Source of the DNA: Desulfatibacillum aliphaticivorans DSM 15576
GTDB taxonomy: Bacteria > Desulfobacterota > Desulfobacteria > Desulfobacterales > Desulfatibacillaceae
Direction of reading: 5' to 3'
DNA length: 64,000 nt
Assembly (NCBI RefSeq): GCF_000429905.1
Contig: NZ_AUCT01000022.1
Location: forward strand, 62,001 to 126,000
Within the stretch, counting starts at the first letter, position 1. Each line of letters opens with the position of its first letter. Below, piece after piece: positions 41,709-52,800 of the stretch. The translations under genes and the position numbers were made by a program. The notes beneath the pieces were generated by a model, which saw only the letters and a program-made list of their open reading frames with translations, was not told the origin of the DNA and did not search any database.

Positions 41709-42875
41709 TTATTCATTATAGACTTCGATGGTGAAAGAATATGACTCCGTCTGGCCCCCCAGCCCCACAAGGTTGAACGTAACCTCATGGACGCCGTTTT
41801 CCAGGCTGGTTGTGTCCAGGACATAGGTGTATGGGGTTTGTGCGGATTCCTCTTCGTCAAAACGCTCATTATCCACAAACACCACAATTTCGTAGCGGCC
41901 TTCATAAAAGTCCTCCACGTCTTCCGCAGTCACTTCCATGGTCAGAGGATAATGGGAGGAAACCTTAATCGGGCCGGTTTTTCGCAGGCTTGCCAAGGGC
42001 GCGCCGGTTGCGTCATTAACCGTAAACTTAGGGGCGTCATGCCTTGCCCTGGCCACCAGATAGGCCGTGGAAATGCCGGTTGATGCACGTTCCAGGGAGC
42101 TTTTCCGCACCGTGCTGACAGTGATCAGCGCCTCGCCCGTCGTGCTGATTTGCTGTGCACTTTGGGATTTTGCATATGCGACATAGTCGTCGCTGCTTCC
42201 CTGCACCAGAATGGAGTTGACCGGCAGCTTGAAGCACAGGGGCAAAAGCATGGCTCCCTCCTGCTCCATGACCCTGATGGAGCCTCCGCTGTCCAGGCCG
42301 TTCCAGGCAACCGTATACGTTCCCTTGCCGTAAGGCGCCCAGTTTACAATACTCGCCAGAAACGGGCCGTTGTGGATGCCCGCCCGGATGTTGACCCGGA
42401 CCGGCTCCTGCACGGTGAACTGCACATTGTAGCCCTCGGCCGTGGAAATCATTTCAAGCTGGATATCGGCTTTCTCGCCGCCGGAAAACGCCGTGGGATC
42501 GTAGGTGTAGGCGTCCCCCTGGGAGTCCCTGGCCTGCAAGGAAATTAAGTAGGCTTCATTGGGGACCATGGCGCCGGAGTCGTCCTTGCCGTCCCATGCA
42601 ACGGAATTGATGCCGGCGGAACGGTACTCACCGTCCATCAGCACCCGAACGACCTGATAGTCCGGGGTGTAGATCATAGCGGTAACCTGAGCCGGCTGGG
42701 CGAGCCGGTAGGATATGGCCGCCGCCTCCCCTGGAACCAGAACGCTTTGGCTAAGACTGACCTGATCGATGACCGGCGGCGCACTCGCCCCAGCAGGCCC
42801 TTGAAGCGCGGTGATAATCCCTAACATAAGCGCAAAGGCCAATAGCGATTTTACGACTCGGGTTGCCGTCCTCAT
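41709..42875 (-). CDS. Secreted protein with FlgD-type Ig domains
   Basis: A 388-residue exported protein with a signal peptide (residues 1-30, ending GASA) and at least one FlgD-like Ig domain ('VAWDGKDDSGAMVPNEAYLISLQARD'), the same module that closes the 4014-residue giant. A further beta domain near the C-terminus ('YTYVLDTTSLENGVHEVTFNL') resembles Big or Ig folds. The start is ATG 42875 with GGGAG upstream. It probably belongs to the same extracellular assembly. No enzyme motif is seen. Confidence 0.78.
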   Translation of the reverse strand: MRTATRVVKSLLAFALMLGIITALQGPAGASAPPVIDQVSLSQSVLVPGEAAAISYRLAQPAQVTAMIYTPDYQVVRVLMDGEYRSAGINSVAWDGKDDSGAMVPNEAYLISLQARDSQGDAYTYDPTAFSGGEKADIQLEMISTAEGYNVQFTVQEPVRVNIRAGIHNGPFLASIVNWAPYGKGTYTVAWNGLDSGGSIRVMEQEGAMLLPLCFKLPVNSILVQGSSDDYVAYAKSQSAQQISTTGEALITVSTVRKSSLERASTGISTAYLVARARHDAPKFTVNDATGAPLASLRKTGPIKVSSHYPLTMEVTAEDVEDFYEGRYEIVVFVDNERFDEEESAQTPYTYVLDTTSLENGVHEVTFNLVGLGGQTESYSFTIEVYNE

Positions 42876-42895
42876 AATGTTTCTCCCTCTACCTA

Positions 42896-43858
42896 TCATT
42901 TTACCCAACAGGGGTGTGAGCATGTACTTTTTAATTCCGTCACCTGGCGGCTGTCAGCGCCGCCGGCGTCAATCGTCCAGATTTCACGATGGCCGGAACG
43001 GCTGGATATAAAAGCGATCCTCGAACCGTCCGGGCTCCATGAAGGCTCCCCGTCGTAGGAGGGGCTCCGGGTCAAACGGGTTTTTTCTCCCTTGGGGTAG
43101 GAAACCGCCCAAATGTCGAAATTGCCCTCCAGGTTGGAAGTATAGGCCAGCTTGCTTCCATCAGGCGACCATACGGGAAAAAAGCTGTCCGCCCCATCAT
43201 GGGTCAACTGACTTTGGCTACCGGTTTTAAGATCAATAACAATAATCTCCTCGATGACTCCCAATACAGGATCTCGTTTAAAGCTGGCGCAAGCCATTAA
43301 CTTGCCGTCCGGGGAGTAGGAGGGAAAGGTCATCATAGGCGGAAACTTGGTTATCTTTTCCGGCAGCCGGAAGATATCGCCCTCTTTTTTTATTGAAAAT
43401 ATTTCCGCAGCGTCCGCCGGGACGGCCGTGTATTCCACAAAGGCCAGTTCAAACCCGGCGGGAGCCCACGTGGGTTGGGCGTAAATGCCTAAAGGCAGAT
43501 TGACGGTGTCCGCCTCTCCCGTCAAGGAGTCCATGATCCTGATCTGCTTGCGGCCGCTTACGTAGGCTATATGCTTGCCGCCCGGACGGACCGCTGGAAA
43601 TCGTTCGGTCTGCGTGGTGCGGGTCAATTGGCTTAGGTATTTAGTCTCGGGCTCGATAACCCACAAGTTCCATTGATCCTGGGCGTTTGCGGCGAAAACA
43701 ATATCCCCGGTCTTCACTCCTCCGGCGCAGGCAGGGCTGCATAAAGCGCAAAAGGCCAAAAAGGCGCACGCCAGAATGGCCATGGCCTTTGCAGCCTGCA
43801 GCCTATTATGAGTATGGACGTTTTTCATTTTTCGCCTATTGCCGTTTGTTGGATTCAT
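42896..43858 (-). CDS. Secreted TolB-like PD40 beta-propeller
   Basis: A 320-residue exported protein. After a signal peptide ending SPACA it has repeated 'WSPDGSKLAY' and 'YSPDGKLMAC' motifs of the WD40-like PD40/TolB propeller. It has no TolB N-terminal domain and no peptidase domain. Such propellers usually bind proteins or cell-wall components. ATG 43858 overlaps the previous stop (ATGA); ATG 43828 would give a more typical signal peptide. Confidence 0.8.
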   Translation of the reverse strand: MNPTNGNRRKMKNVHTHNRLQAAKAMAILACAFLAFCALCSPACAGGVKTGDIVFAANAQDQWNLWVIEPETKYLSQLTRTTQTERFPAVRPGGKHIAYVSGRKQIRIMDSLTGEADTVNLPLGIYAQPTWAPAGFELAFVEYTAVPADAAEIFSIKKEGDIFRLPEKITKFPPMMTFPSYSPDGKLMACASFKRDPVLGVIEEIIVIDLKTGSQSQLTHDGADSFFPVWSPDGSKLAYTSNLEGNFDIWAVSYPKGEKTRLTRSPSYDGEPSWSPDGSRIAFISSRSGHREIWTIDAGGADSRQVTELKSTCSHPCWVK

Positions 43859-44886
43859 TTTGCTATCATATACTCGATGCGCGCCTTTATGGCGCCCAGA
43901 TAATCTGCATGGGGCGTTTGGTAGTCCCGGTATCCTCTTGAAATATTCAAAGAGCGTCCGGACTGGCTTTGGATGAACATGATCCAGTTTTTTAGTGGAT
44001 TCTCCTTCCGCCATAACTCCCTATAAAGCCGTATCTCCACGACTTCACTAAACGCCATGGTTTTCTCGCCTTTTGAAAAGCCGACGCGGCTCTCCTCCCT
44101 GATCTCCTTTTTATGGGCGTCCACGTACAAGGTGTAGGAAACGCCCAGGGATATGAGCAGGGAAAGAACGGCGGCGCCAATCCATATGGCGCAGCATATG
44201 ACGCCGTACTGCTGCAGGCCCCAGCCGGGATTGACATCGTCTGTCAACAAGAGCAAGGGCGTTATGCCGATAAAACACCCGCCGAAGAACGGAACGCCCG
44301 CCTTCCACATGAGGGACATGCCTGTGTTGAGCTTTAGCACGGCCCCGGAATCTTCCACGCCCGGCGCATTGGGCAAAGGCGAAGCGCCGTCATACGTGGC
44401 GCCCACGGAATCCGCAGTCCTGCTGTCATTGCTTTCTTTAAGCATGACAGCGACGGCGAACACCAACAGGCCGACCAACACCGAAACGCCCGCGAACCAA
44501 TCGCGCAGGAACTCCCTGCTGAGAACCGCCTGGCCGGGATCTTCCGGGTCATAGTACACCGTGATGGGGTCTCCCTGCTTGTAGCGGTATTGGATGCCGC
44601 CGTAGGTCTTGAGGGATTTTTCCCTAAGGTGATACCTGTACCCCGTGTATGACCTCCCCTGCACCGTGTAGGAATACTCCAGGTAATATCTCCGCTTTTC
44701 CTGGTCGTTCCACCAGCCGTCCTGGGAGACCTTTGCAACCACGCCCTGCACGGACTGCCACTGCCGGCTCATGGCGGATTGCTGAATAATCTGGTGCACG
44801 GTCCCGGCGAGAGCGAGGCCGAATACAACGGCCACGACCGCAAAAAGGGGCGTAAGCCGGGTTTGCTTTTTTTCTTCAGGAGCCAA
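43855..44886 (-). CDS. DUF3592 membrane protein
   Basis: A 343-residue membrane protein with helices near residues 13-33, 130-150, 200-220 and 235-260 and an extracytoplasmic DUF3592-like domain between the first two ('GVVAKVSQDGWWNDQEKRRYYLEY', 'YRYKQGDPITVYYDPEDPGQAVL'). The start is TTG 44886 with AGGAG six bases upstream. It directly follows the RHS gene, so an immunity or anchoring role for the RHS protein is conceivable. Nothing in the sequence proves it. Confidence 0.75.
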   Translation of the reverse strand: MAPEEKKQTRLTPLFAVVAVVFGLALAGTVHQIIQQSAMSRQWQSVQGVVAKVSQDGWWNDQEKRRYYLEYSYTVQGRSYTGYRYHLREKSLKTYGGIQYRYKQGDPITVYYDPEDPGQAVLSREFLRDWFAGVSVLVGLLVFAVAVMLKESNDSRTADSVGATYDGASPLPNAPGVEDSGAVLKLNTGMSLMWKAGVPFFGGCFIGITPLLLLTDDVNPGWGLQQYGVICCAIWIGAAVLSLLISLGVSYTLYVDAHKKEIREESRVGFSKGEKTMAFSEVVEIRLYRELWRKENPLKNWIMFIQSQSGRSLNISRGYRDYQTPHADYLGAIKARIEYMIAK

Positions 44887-44916
44887 AGTATACTCCTATT
44901 TCCAACTTGTTCGCGG

Positions 44917-47900
44917 TTAACCTCCGAAAATCGTCAATGGCCCGAATGGTCGGTTTATCTCGTAGAAAGTCTGCTCGTAAGTAAACTTCCAGATGCCGAC
45001 GGTGCCTTTGATGGCGCCTCCGATACTTCCGCCGAAGGTTAGCTTAAGTCCGCTGCTGGAGCCCTCCAGGCATAGGTTCACTGCGCCCGTGACGCTGCCC
45101 GAAACATGGGCTTTAACCCAGCCCGAGTCCTTTTCCTCCATGGACGCCCCGAACAACGCCGCAAGCGTCAGGCTGCCGTTAATGCATCCCTTGGCGGAGT
45201 AGGAGTCGTTGCAGTTATCCGTGGCTCCGGCCACACTGCCGGAAACTCCCCAGCTAACCTGGGCGACCAGGCCGATAAAGCCCTTGGAGGTAAACAGCCA
45301 GTTGTCAATATCCCAGCTGACGCCCCAGGGGGTTTGAATGTAGCCGGTGTCTCCGCTCCAGGAAACTTCCAGGCTGAGTTCCTTGTCAACCCGGTATTCG
45401 CCTTTGTGCTTGGTGCCTTCTCCGCAGCATTTTTTACAGGCCTTGTAGTTGAAGGCCACTGTGGGCTCGCCCATGCGCTTGGCGACGAAGTCCGGCAGAT
45501 ACTTTTTCAGAAGCGCGCCGTCAAAGGAGAACGACGCCCCGGAACATTCCTCCGTAGCCGTGCCCCTGGGGTCCACATACCTGGCAGGGTTGGACATGGC
45601 ATATTCGTAGAGATTCATGCCATCGACAAAACCCTTGGGGTCGGGATTCAGGAAGCGTCCAAGCTCGGGATGCAAATACCTGGCGCGGTAGTAGTAAAGG
45701 CCTGTTTCCTCGTCATACCGCTGACCGGTGAACAGGAAGGGGTTGCTTTCGTTGGATTGGCTGATGGAGGAGCCGTTTCCGTCAAAAAAGGAAACCTGGC
45801 CGTAAGGCGTGTAGCGATAGGTTTCCACCACGGCCCCGGTGGAGTCGGTCAGCGCGATGGTGGAGCCCAGCACGTCGGCGTGATAGTAAAGGTCTTGCAC
45901 GCCGCGATGCATGAGGACGGGTTCGTCCAGGCGCATGCCGTACACGTAATGGGCGGTGACCACGCCGGAGACCTTTTCCTCTATCACCCGGCTGTCGTCG
46001 TATATATACTCTGTTGTGACGCCCCCGGCGACCTTCTTCACCCTGCGGTTAAGAGCGTCCACCGTAAATTCCGCCATCACCTGGGAGTCGGAATTCCGGG
46101 TGACTTTGGTCAACTGGTTTTCGTAATCGTAGGTGTATGTGTAGACTCCGTCGTTAATGAGGTTGCCATTGGAGTCGTAGGAGTAGCTCGTTCCGCCAAC
46201 GTCGGTGTATTGGCTCATGACGTTGGGGGTGCGATTTTCCGTAACGGAGTTGGTTGTCACCGAGGTCCAGTTGCCCAGGCTGTCCAAGGTCCAGTCTTTT
46301 TCAAAGTCAGGAGAAGGAATTTCATGCGAGTCGTTTGGCGGGCCGCGCCGGAATTCCGTCAACCTTTGGGCGTTGTCGTAAGTGAACTGCTGGGAAAGAG
46401 CCGCCATGTCCGTGCGCAGGGCGTAAAGCCTGTTGCCTTCATGGTCGTAGCCGTACAAGGCCCCGAGGAATTCCGAGCCCGCGCTTTTATGCGAGATCCC
46501 CGTAATCCATCCGATCTGGTTGTACGAGTATTCAATCTCCAGGCCGTTGCCCAAGGTGCGGGTGATGGGCCGGCTGACCGAGTCGTAGTCCCACGAGGCG
46601 ATGGTCGCTCCGCCTTCGTAGCCAACGCTTTCCAGCTTGTCTCTCAGGGTGTAGGCCTCTACAACGCTAACCCCGGAAGAATAGTTGATGGTGCGGGTGC
46701 GGCTGATGACGTCGCTGGAATAGGTGGTTACGGTTCCCGCCTGGTCCGCGGACAGGATGCGTCCGGCGGCGTCGTAGGTCATGGTGACCGTGCCGTAGTT
46801 GTTCGTGGCGGTCAGCAGCCTGCCCAATTCGTCGTATGTGTAGTCGTATTGCGACGAGTCGGGGTAGATGCGCGCCGTAATGCGGCCCACCTCATCCCGT
46901 TCGTACTGGATGAGCGTTCCGTTTTGATCGGTCTTGCTGATGATCCGGTTGGCCCCGTCGTACGTCACGGACTTTGAAGATCCATTCGCGTATTCCACAA
47001 CCCGCAGGCGCCCGGCGTCATCGTAGATGTACTCGGTTTCGGCGCCTTTATCGTCCGTCATCTTCACCATGGCGCCAACCGCGTCAAACTCCAGGCTGGC
47101 GGTATGGCTCAAGGGGTCGGTAACGGAGATAAGGCGATTGGCCGCGTCGTATTCCTGGGTGGTGACCAGCCCCAGCCTATTGGTGACCTTAACCAGGTTG
47201 TACGCCTCATCATAAACGTAGGACGTGGTGTTTCCTCTGGCGTCAGTCAGGGTTTCAGGCTTGTTAAAGGGTGTGTAGGTGACGGTCTGGTGCGCGCCGT
47301 CGGCCACGGTGATTTTTGTTTTATTGCCGTTGGCGTCGTACTCGTAGGTCTCGAACAGACCGCTGGTATCCCCCACGGTCTTCAAACGATTCAGCTTGTC
47401 GTAGGTGTATTGAATAACATTGCCCGTGACCGTGGTGAAGCTCAGCTTATTGCCGTTTTCGTCGTAGGAGTATGCCTTGATTTCACCCAGGGAGTTGGTT
47501 TCGGTAATTACGTTGTTTCTGAAGTCGTAATCAAAAATCGTGGTTTCGTCCAAAGGATTGGTTTCTGAAATCCGCTGCCCAATGCAGTTGAACACCCGGG
47601 TGGAGACGATGTCGTCCTCGTCCGCTTCAGGATCCGTATCCGTTATCTTAATAATGACTTTGGTCTGATTGCCGACCGCGTCGTATTCGTAATAGGTGAC
47701 ATTGTCCTCGCCGTCCGTGGTCTTGATCCGGTTCCTTACGCCGTCGTACTCGTAGGAAACCGTGTTGCCAAGCGGGTCGGTCTCGGTAAGCAGGTTGCCC
47801 ACCAGGTCGTAGGTATAGCTCCACGTTTTACCCCGGGCGTCGATCTTGGTCAGCTTTCTACCCATGGGGTCATACGTGAAGGACGTGGTTCCAAAGGCGT

Positions 47901-49809
47901 CCGTGACCGTTTCCTTTTGCTTGCGGTCGTTGTACGTCCAGGTTTTGGTGTTTCCCCTGGGGTCGGTTTCCGTAAGCACGTTGCCGAGAACGTCATAGGT
48001 GAAGGTGGTGGAATTCCCCAGGGAATCCGTAATGCTCGTTTTGCGGCCTTCCACATCGTAGGTGAAGGTGGTGGTTGCGCCCCTGGGATCGGTGGAAGTC
48101 ACCCGGTTGCCATTACCGTCGTAGGTAAAGGTTTGGTGGTTTCCGTCCGGGTCTTCTATGTCGGTAACCCGGCTTAACAAGTCGTAGGTTGTCGTCCAGG
48201 TATTGCCCCTGAAATCCGTCTTGGTCACCATGCGGCCAAGATCGTCATAGGTGAAGGTGGATTGTTCTCCGTCCGGGTTTGTTATGGAAGTCTGGTTCCC
48301 GGCGTCGTCGTAGGTGTAGGTCCAGGTGTTGTTTTCGCCGTCGGTCCTGGTAAGCATCTGGCCTGCACTGTTCCAGGTAAAGGTGGTGGTGCAGGACAGG
48401 GGATCGCGGAGTTCAATCAGGTTGCCGCTGCCATCGTAGGTGTTGGTCCACGTATTGCCGCGGGCGTCCGTTTTTGTAGCGATCTTTTGAAAAACGGGAT
48501 CGTAGGTATAGGTGGTCACATAGCCCAGGGCGTCCGTCTCCGTCAGAATTTGCCCGTAGCTATTATAGGTGTATGAGGTTTCTCCGCCGTTGCCGTCCGT
48601 GATTTTGGAGGGCCAGACATTGGCGCTGATTTCGGTGAGGATTTCGGTTCCGTCGGGCAGAACGCTTTTGGTTACGTTTCCGTTGCTGTCAAAGTAATAA
48701 GTATACTTATTGTTCAGCGGGTCGGTTTTCTCGGTGTAGCCGGTGAAATACTCATAGTAAAAGATTGCGCCCGGCCGCCCGTAGGACGTGCATTTGTCGT
48801 CATCATCATAGGTTATCACCCAGATGGTATTGCCGTTTTTATCCACCACGGAAACCAGGTTATGATTTTCGTCGTAGGTGTATTTGATGCTGTAGTTAAG
48901 CGGATCGGATACGCTGACCAGGTTATCGAGCAGGTCGTAGGTGTAGGTCCATTGCCTGTTCAGGTCATCCTTGACCGTTGCGATTTTTCCCGCATCATTA
49001 ACGGTGAAGGTCAACTTTCTTCCGGAGGCGCTACTGGTCGCCGTTTGCATGGCGCCGTTAGCGTCGTAGGTGAAAGTCAGGGAGTTGCCGAGTATGTCCT
49101 CAACCTTGTCCAGGTTTCCCTGGGCGTTAAAGAGGTAAGACGGCCTGGACAGACCGGCTGAGCAAGCCGGGCAGTTCAGGTAATAGGTCCCGTCCGGATT
49201 TTCGGTCAAAGTATCCGTAACCGCTGAAGACTTTGGGACGTAAGTTCCGTCGGCATACTTGTCGAACTCCAGGCGCACCCCATTGCCCTGGCGAATAATG
49301 ACCGTAACGCCTTCAGCGCTTTCGGTTTTAATCAGTTTGGCGGTCAGGTTGGAAACCCAGCCGTAGCCGAACGGGCCGTTGAATCTTTCCTGGGAGTGAT
49401 ACACCCGCGAAAGCCTCAGGGCCGGCCCTACTCCGGCGATATCCAAATCCACAAAACCCAGGGTGAAGTCGCCGGTGTCCACGTACACGGGGGACTTGGT
49501 GCCGTCCGGCTTGCACGTATTATTGCAGTCGGGTTTGCACTCCGGCTTGGGCGGCTCCGGCGGATCTTTGGGCGGCGGATCCGGCGGTTCCGGAGGATCG
49601 GGCGGAGGCGGATCCGGAGGATCGGGAGGATCAGGCGGTCCCGGGTCCGGGCCGGGAGGTCCGTCGGGCGGAGGATCCGGATAAGTGGTCGTGTTGTGGC
49701 CCGAGTCCCATGGGGCGTCGTAGGCCCTGGCCACCCTGGCCTGGTACATGAAGCACATGAAGAGTACCAGCACCAATGCCAGAGCTCGTTTTATGGTTTG
49801 GCTATGCAT
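44917..49809 (-). CDS. RHS/YD-repeat surface protein
   Basis: A 1630-residue exported protein. A signal peptide (1-29) and a Pro-Asp-rich linker (about 40-92, PPDPP repeats) come before a DUF6531-type domain and dozens of YD repeats (TYDxxGN type) that wrap into a shell in RHS and Tc toxins. The core ends with the RHS motif 'GLYYYRARYLHPELGRFLNPDP'. The variable C-terminal 200 residues are Gly- and Ser-rich with cysteines (KACKKCC) and beta-barrel-like alternation; they resemble no nuclease I know. It could be a contact-dependent toxin or an adhesin. It lies 15 bases after the giant gene. Confidence 0.88.
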   Translation of the reverse strand: MHSQTIKRALALVLVLFMCFMYQARVARAYDAPWDSGHNTTTYPDPPPDGPPGPDPGPPDPPDPPDPPPPDPPEPPDPPPKDPPEPPKPECKPDCNNTCKPDGTKSPVYVDTGDFTLGFVDLDIAGVGPALRLSRVYHSQERFNGPFGYGWVSNLTAKLIKTESAEGVTVIIRQGNGVRLEFDKYADGTYVPKSSAVTDTLTENPDGTYYLNCPACSAGLSRPSYLFNAQGNLDKVEDILGNSLTFTYDANGAMQTATSSASGRKLTFTVNDAGKIATVKDDLNRQWTYTYDLLDNLVSVSDPLNYSIKYTYDENHNLVSVVDKNGNTIWVITYDDDDKCTSYGRPGAIFYYEYFTGYTEKTDPLNNKYTYYFDSNGNVTKSVLPDGTEILTEISANVWPSKITDGNGGETSYTYNSYGQILTETDALGYVTTYTYDPVFQKIATKTDARGNTWTNTYDGSGNLIELRDPLSCTTTFTWNSAGQMLTRTDGENNTWTYTYDDAGNQTSITNPDGEQSTFTYDDLGRMVTKTDFRGNTWTTTYDLLSRVTDIEDPDGNHQTFTYDGNGNRVTSTDPRGATTTFTYDVEGRKTSITDSLGNSTTFTYDVLGNVLTETDPRGNTKTWTYNDRKQKETVTDAFGTTSFTYDPMGRKLTKIDARGKTWSYTYDLVGNLLTETDPLGNTVSYEYDGVRNRIKTTDGEDNVTYYEYDAVGNQTKVIIKITDTDPEADEDDIVSTRVFNCIGQRISETNPLDETTIFDYDFRNNVITETNSLGEIKAYSYDENGNKLSFTTVTGNVIQYTYDKLNRLKTVGDTSGLFETYEYDANGNKTKITVADGAHQTVTYTPFNKPETLTDARGNTTSYVYDEAYNLVKVTNRLGLVTTQEYDAANRLISVTDPLSHTASLEFDAVGAMVKMTDDKGAETEYIYDDAGRLRVVEYANGSSKSVTYDGANRIISKTDQNGTLIQYERDEVGRITARIYPDSSQYDYTYDELGRLLTATNNYGTVTMTYDAAGRILSADQAGTVTTYSSDVISRTRTINYSSGVSVVEAYTLRDKLESVGYEGGATIASWDYDSVSRPITRTLGNGLEIEYSYNQIGWITGISHKSAGSEFLGALYGYDHEGNRLYALRTDMAALSQQFTYDNAQRLTEFRRGPPNDSHEIPSPDFEKDWTLDSLGNWTSVTTNSVTENRTPNVMSQYTDVGGTSYSYDSNGNLINDGVYTYTYDYENQLTKVTRNSDSQVMAEFTVDALNRRVKKVAGGVTTEYIYDDSRVIEEKVSGVVTAHYVYGMRLDEPVLMHRGVQDLYYHADVLGSTIALTDSTGAVVETYRYTPYGQVSFFDGNGSSISQSNESNPFLFTGQRYDEETGLYYYRARYLHPELGRFLNPDPKGFVDGMNLYEYAMSNPARYVDPRGTATEECSGASFSFDGALLKKYLPDFVAKRMGEPTVAFNYKACKKCCGEGTKHKGEYRVDKELSLEVSWSGDTGYIQTPWGVSWDIDNWLFTSKGFIGLVAQVSWGVSGSVAGATDNCNDSYSAKGCINGSLTLAALFGASMEEKDSGWVKAHVSGSVTGAVNLCLEGSSSGLKLTFGGSIGGAIKGTVGIWKFTYEQTFYEINRPFGPLTIFGG

Positions 49810-49824
49810 CGCCTGCTCCTTGAA

Positions 49825-52800
49825 TTAATAAAACACTATCAACAATGCATTGGCGTCTTCGGACTTATTGCCCTCCGAATCCGTTGCAATGACCTTGATC
49901 CGATACACTCCCGGAGGCACAAAATTGCCTGCGTCGTTCTTTCCGTCCCACTTCATGCTGCTGACCGCTCCCGCGGGAACGTCCGAAGCCGTGACGGTCC
50001 TGACAATATAATTGTCTTCGTCGAAGATATTGACCGTGATGTCGGAAACCTTGGACAAATTGAATCCGAATGTGGCTTGATACTGGTCATCATAGGGATA
50101 CACATCCGGGTTCAGATAGGTGGGCGTCACGGTCAGGTCCGCCACAACCGGCAGGTTGTTCACGATGATGGCGTTAGGCGGCAGATGCCAGCCGAAAACG
50201 GCGATGACGTAGTTGCCCGGATCAACCAGGTTGCCGATGTCGTTTGTACCGTCCCATACCAGAACGTAGCTGCCGCCCTTTTGCGGCTTGCGCATGACCA
50301 GGGTTTTCACCCGGGTTCCCGCTCCGCTGCTAAAGGGTGCGATGTAAACCGTGACTTCCGACTTGCCGTCCAGGGTATAGCGGAAGAAATTGGTGTCCGC
50401 ACTGAACGGGTTGAACGTGGCGGGATAAACCACGCTGGGATAGTACAAGGCGGTGTTGACGTTGCCCGTCACATCATAGGTATAGGAAAGGCCGCCCGCC
50501 TCATAGTCGATGGTAAAGAGATACACCCCCGACCTGACCAAGTCGCCGGAGTCGTCTTTTCCGTCCCAGGCGTCCGAGTAGTATCCGGGATTGCGCACGG
50601 CCTGATCCACCAGCTTACGCACCACGGCGCCCACCCGGTCCTTAATGTATATGGTCACCTTGCACTGGGCCGTCAGGACGGAGTTAATGGAAACGGTTCC
50701 CAGGGCCGGATCGAACTGATCCCTGCTTAAGGAAGCAGTAATGCCTGCGGAGGCATTGATATTGACCGTATCCGTATCCTGCAGCCCGTCGTTGTCCGTC
50801 ACCCGCAGGACGGCGTCGTAGGAGCCAGGCGCGTTATAAGTATGCGTCGTGTTCGGGCTGGCGGCGGAGGAGTAGTCGTAAGTTCCGTCGCCTTCAAAGT
50901 CCCACTCGTACAGGACTATGGTCCCGGCGTCATCGGCGCTGCCGCTGAAGGTCACCGCTAAAGCGGTTTCCCCGCTGGTTGGGGTTGCATCCGCATGGGC
51001 TGTGGGAGCGCCTATCTCCTTGACCCAGACCTTTACGGAGTCGGTGTCGGTCTTGCCGGAGTCGTCCGTCACGCGCAAGGTTGCCGTGTACTCGCCGACG
51101 GCGTTATATGTGTTGGTTGTCGCTCCCGTGCTGGTGGAGGTGAAGTCATAGGTCCCGTCGGTGGTGAAATCCCACTCGAACTTCCTGATGAAGCCGTCCA
51201 GGTCCTTACCGAACCCGTTGAACTCCACTTCCAGGGGAGAATTGCCTTCCTGGGGAGACGCCGAGGCGAAGGCCTGGGGCGCTCCGTCTTCGTTGGGAGG
51301 CAGCACATTGATGGTTACTGTCGCCGTATCACTGTATCCGCGGTTATCCGTCACTGTCAGGGAGGCGGTGTAGGTTCCGGGCAGCGAGTAGGTGTAGGTG
51401 CGTGTGGAGGTCCTGCGGCTGTCCCAGTCGCCCGTGGAGGTATCCAGCACGCCGTCTCCATTGAAATCCCACATGAAGTATTCAATGGTGCCCGTGGGGC
51501 TGTACGCATTGGATATGAAGGTCACGGTCATGGGCGCCGTACCCGTAGTGGGGTAAGCCCCCGGCAGGCTTTCAGGGAACACGCCCGCACGGATCACCAC
51601 GGAGTCCGTGTCCGTATTCCCGTCATTGTCGGTAACCGTCAGGGTCGCCACATACTCGCCCAGATCCGGGTAGGAATGGGTTGTATTCCCGCTGTCCTGG
51701 GAGGAGAAATAATCCGTTTGGGCCACGTACCCGTCGATGCCGAAGGGGTCGTAAAATCCCGTGAATGTTTTCAGGAAATTTCCTTCTCCGTCAATCACAT
51801 AGACCTTTTCCGACCCGTAATCGGAAACCCAAACATTTTGGCTGCCCGGAGCAAGGTAGCAATAGGCCGGATTCGAGAATCCGCTGACCCGCAGAAGCTC
51901 CTGAGTGCAGTCCTTGTTCACCCTGACCATCTGGTTGTTGTAATAGTCAGGAATCCAGATGGATTGATCCGCGGGGTTGATCGCCATGTTGTGGGGGCCG
52001 TTAACGCCGCCAACAGCCGCATGGTAGATATTCATGGTGTAGTAAGCGACCAGGCCCGCCTCGTTGCGGTCGATTTCGGCGTCCTTGGCGCCGTTTATCT
52101 CTTCCTGGGTCCTGACAATGTTCCAGATGCGAACCTCGTCGATCACGCCGTCCCAGAAGTTGCCGACTGACCCGTTGAAGGTGTCAAAGTCGGCGCCTAT
52201 GAGCGCGTCGCTGTTTCCAAAGTCCAGGGTGGCGGTTATGGGATGAGCGTCCCCGTACTGTGCGCCGTCCACATAGGCTTTCAATTCGTGGGCGTCCGCA
52301 TCGAAAGTAAGGGCCACGTGATGAAACTGGCCGTCGGTAAAGTTTGCGGCGCCGTCGAAAAAGACGTTATTGCCGTTATCCAGAACCGCGGTCAAAGAAT
52401 CGGAATCCTGGACCCCGAAATACAGTTCGTTTCCGCCCGTGTTATCTCCCCGCATATACAGGCAGCGCGCGTTGGCGGAATCAGCCACAACCCAGGCCTC
52501 TACCGTGAAGTCATATAGATCCAAAGCGCTGTTGGAGGGGATCCGCAGATAATCATACGACCCGTCCACATACAGGCCTTCACTCAGTTTGCCGGCCATG
52601 CTGGAGACGTCTCCGGCATTGTTGGCAAAAAGATTGTTGGGACCGGAATCAGCCCGGTACGGCCTGTAGGAATCGTAGGTTGCCGGCGTGTCAGCCGGGA
52701 ACTTCACCACTCTGTCGCCGTCATGATCCGAGACCCAAACAGAGCGGTCCTGTTCATCCAGCACCACATCCAGGGGATGGTTAAAGCCATAGTAGGTTTT

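Noticed and set aside
45106..46977. 623-residue open frame on the plus strand
   Set aside because: It lies wholly opposite the RHS gene, whose biased repeats leave the other strand open. It has no ribosome site and no recognisable domain.
49530..49690. GGATCC/GGCGG-rich simple repeat
   Set aside because: It encodes the Pro-Asp linker of the RHS protein in the correct frame; nothing suggests a regulatory or mobile role.
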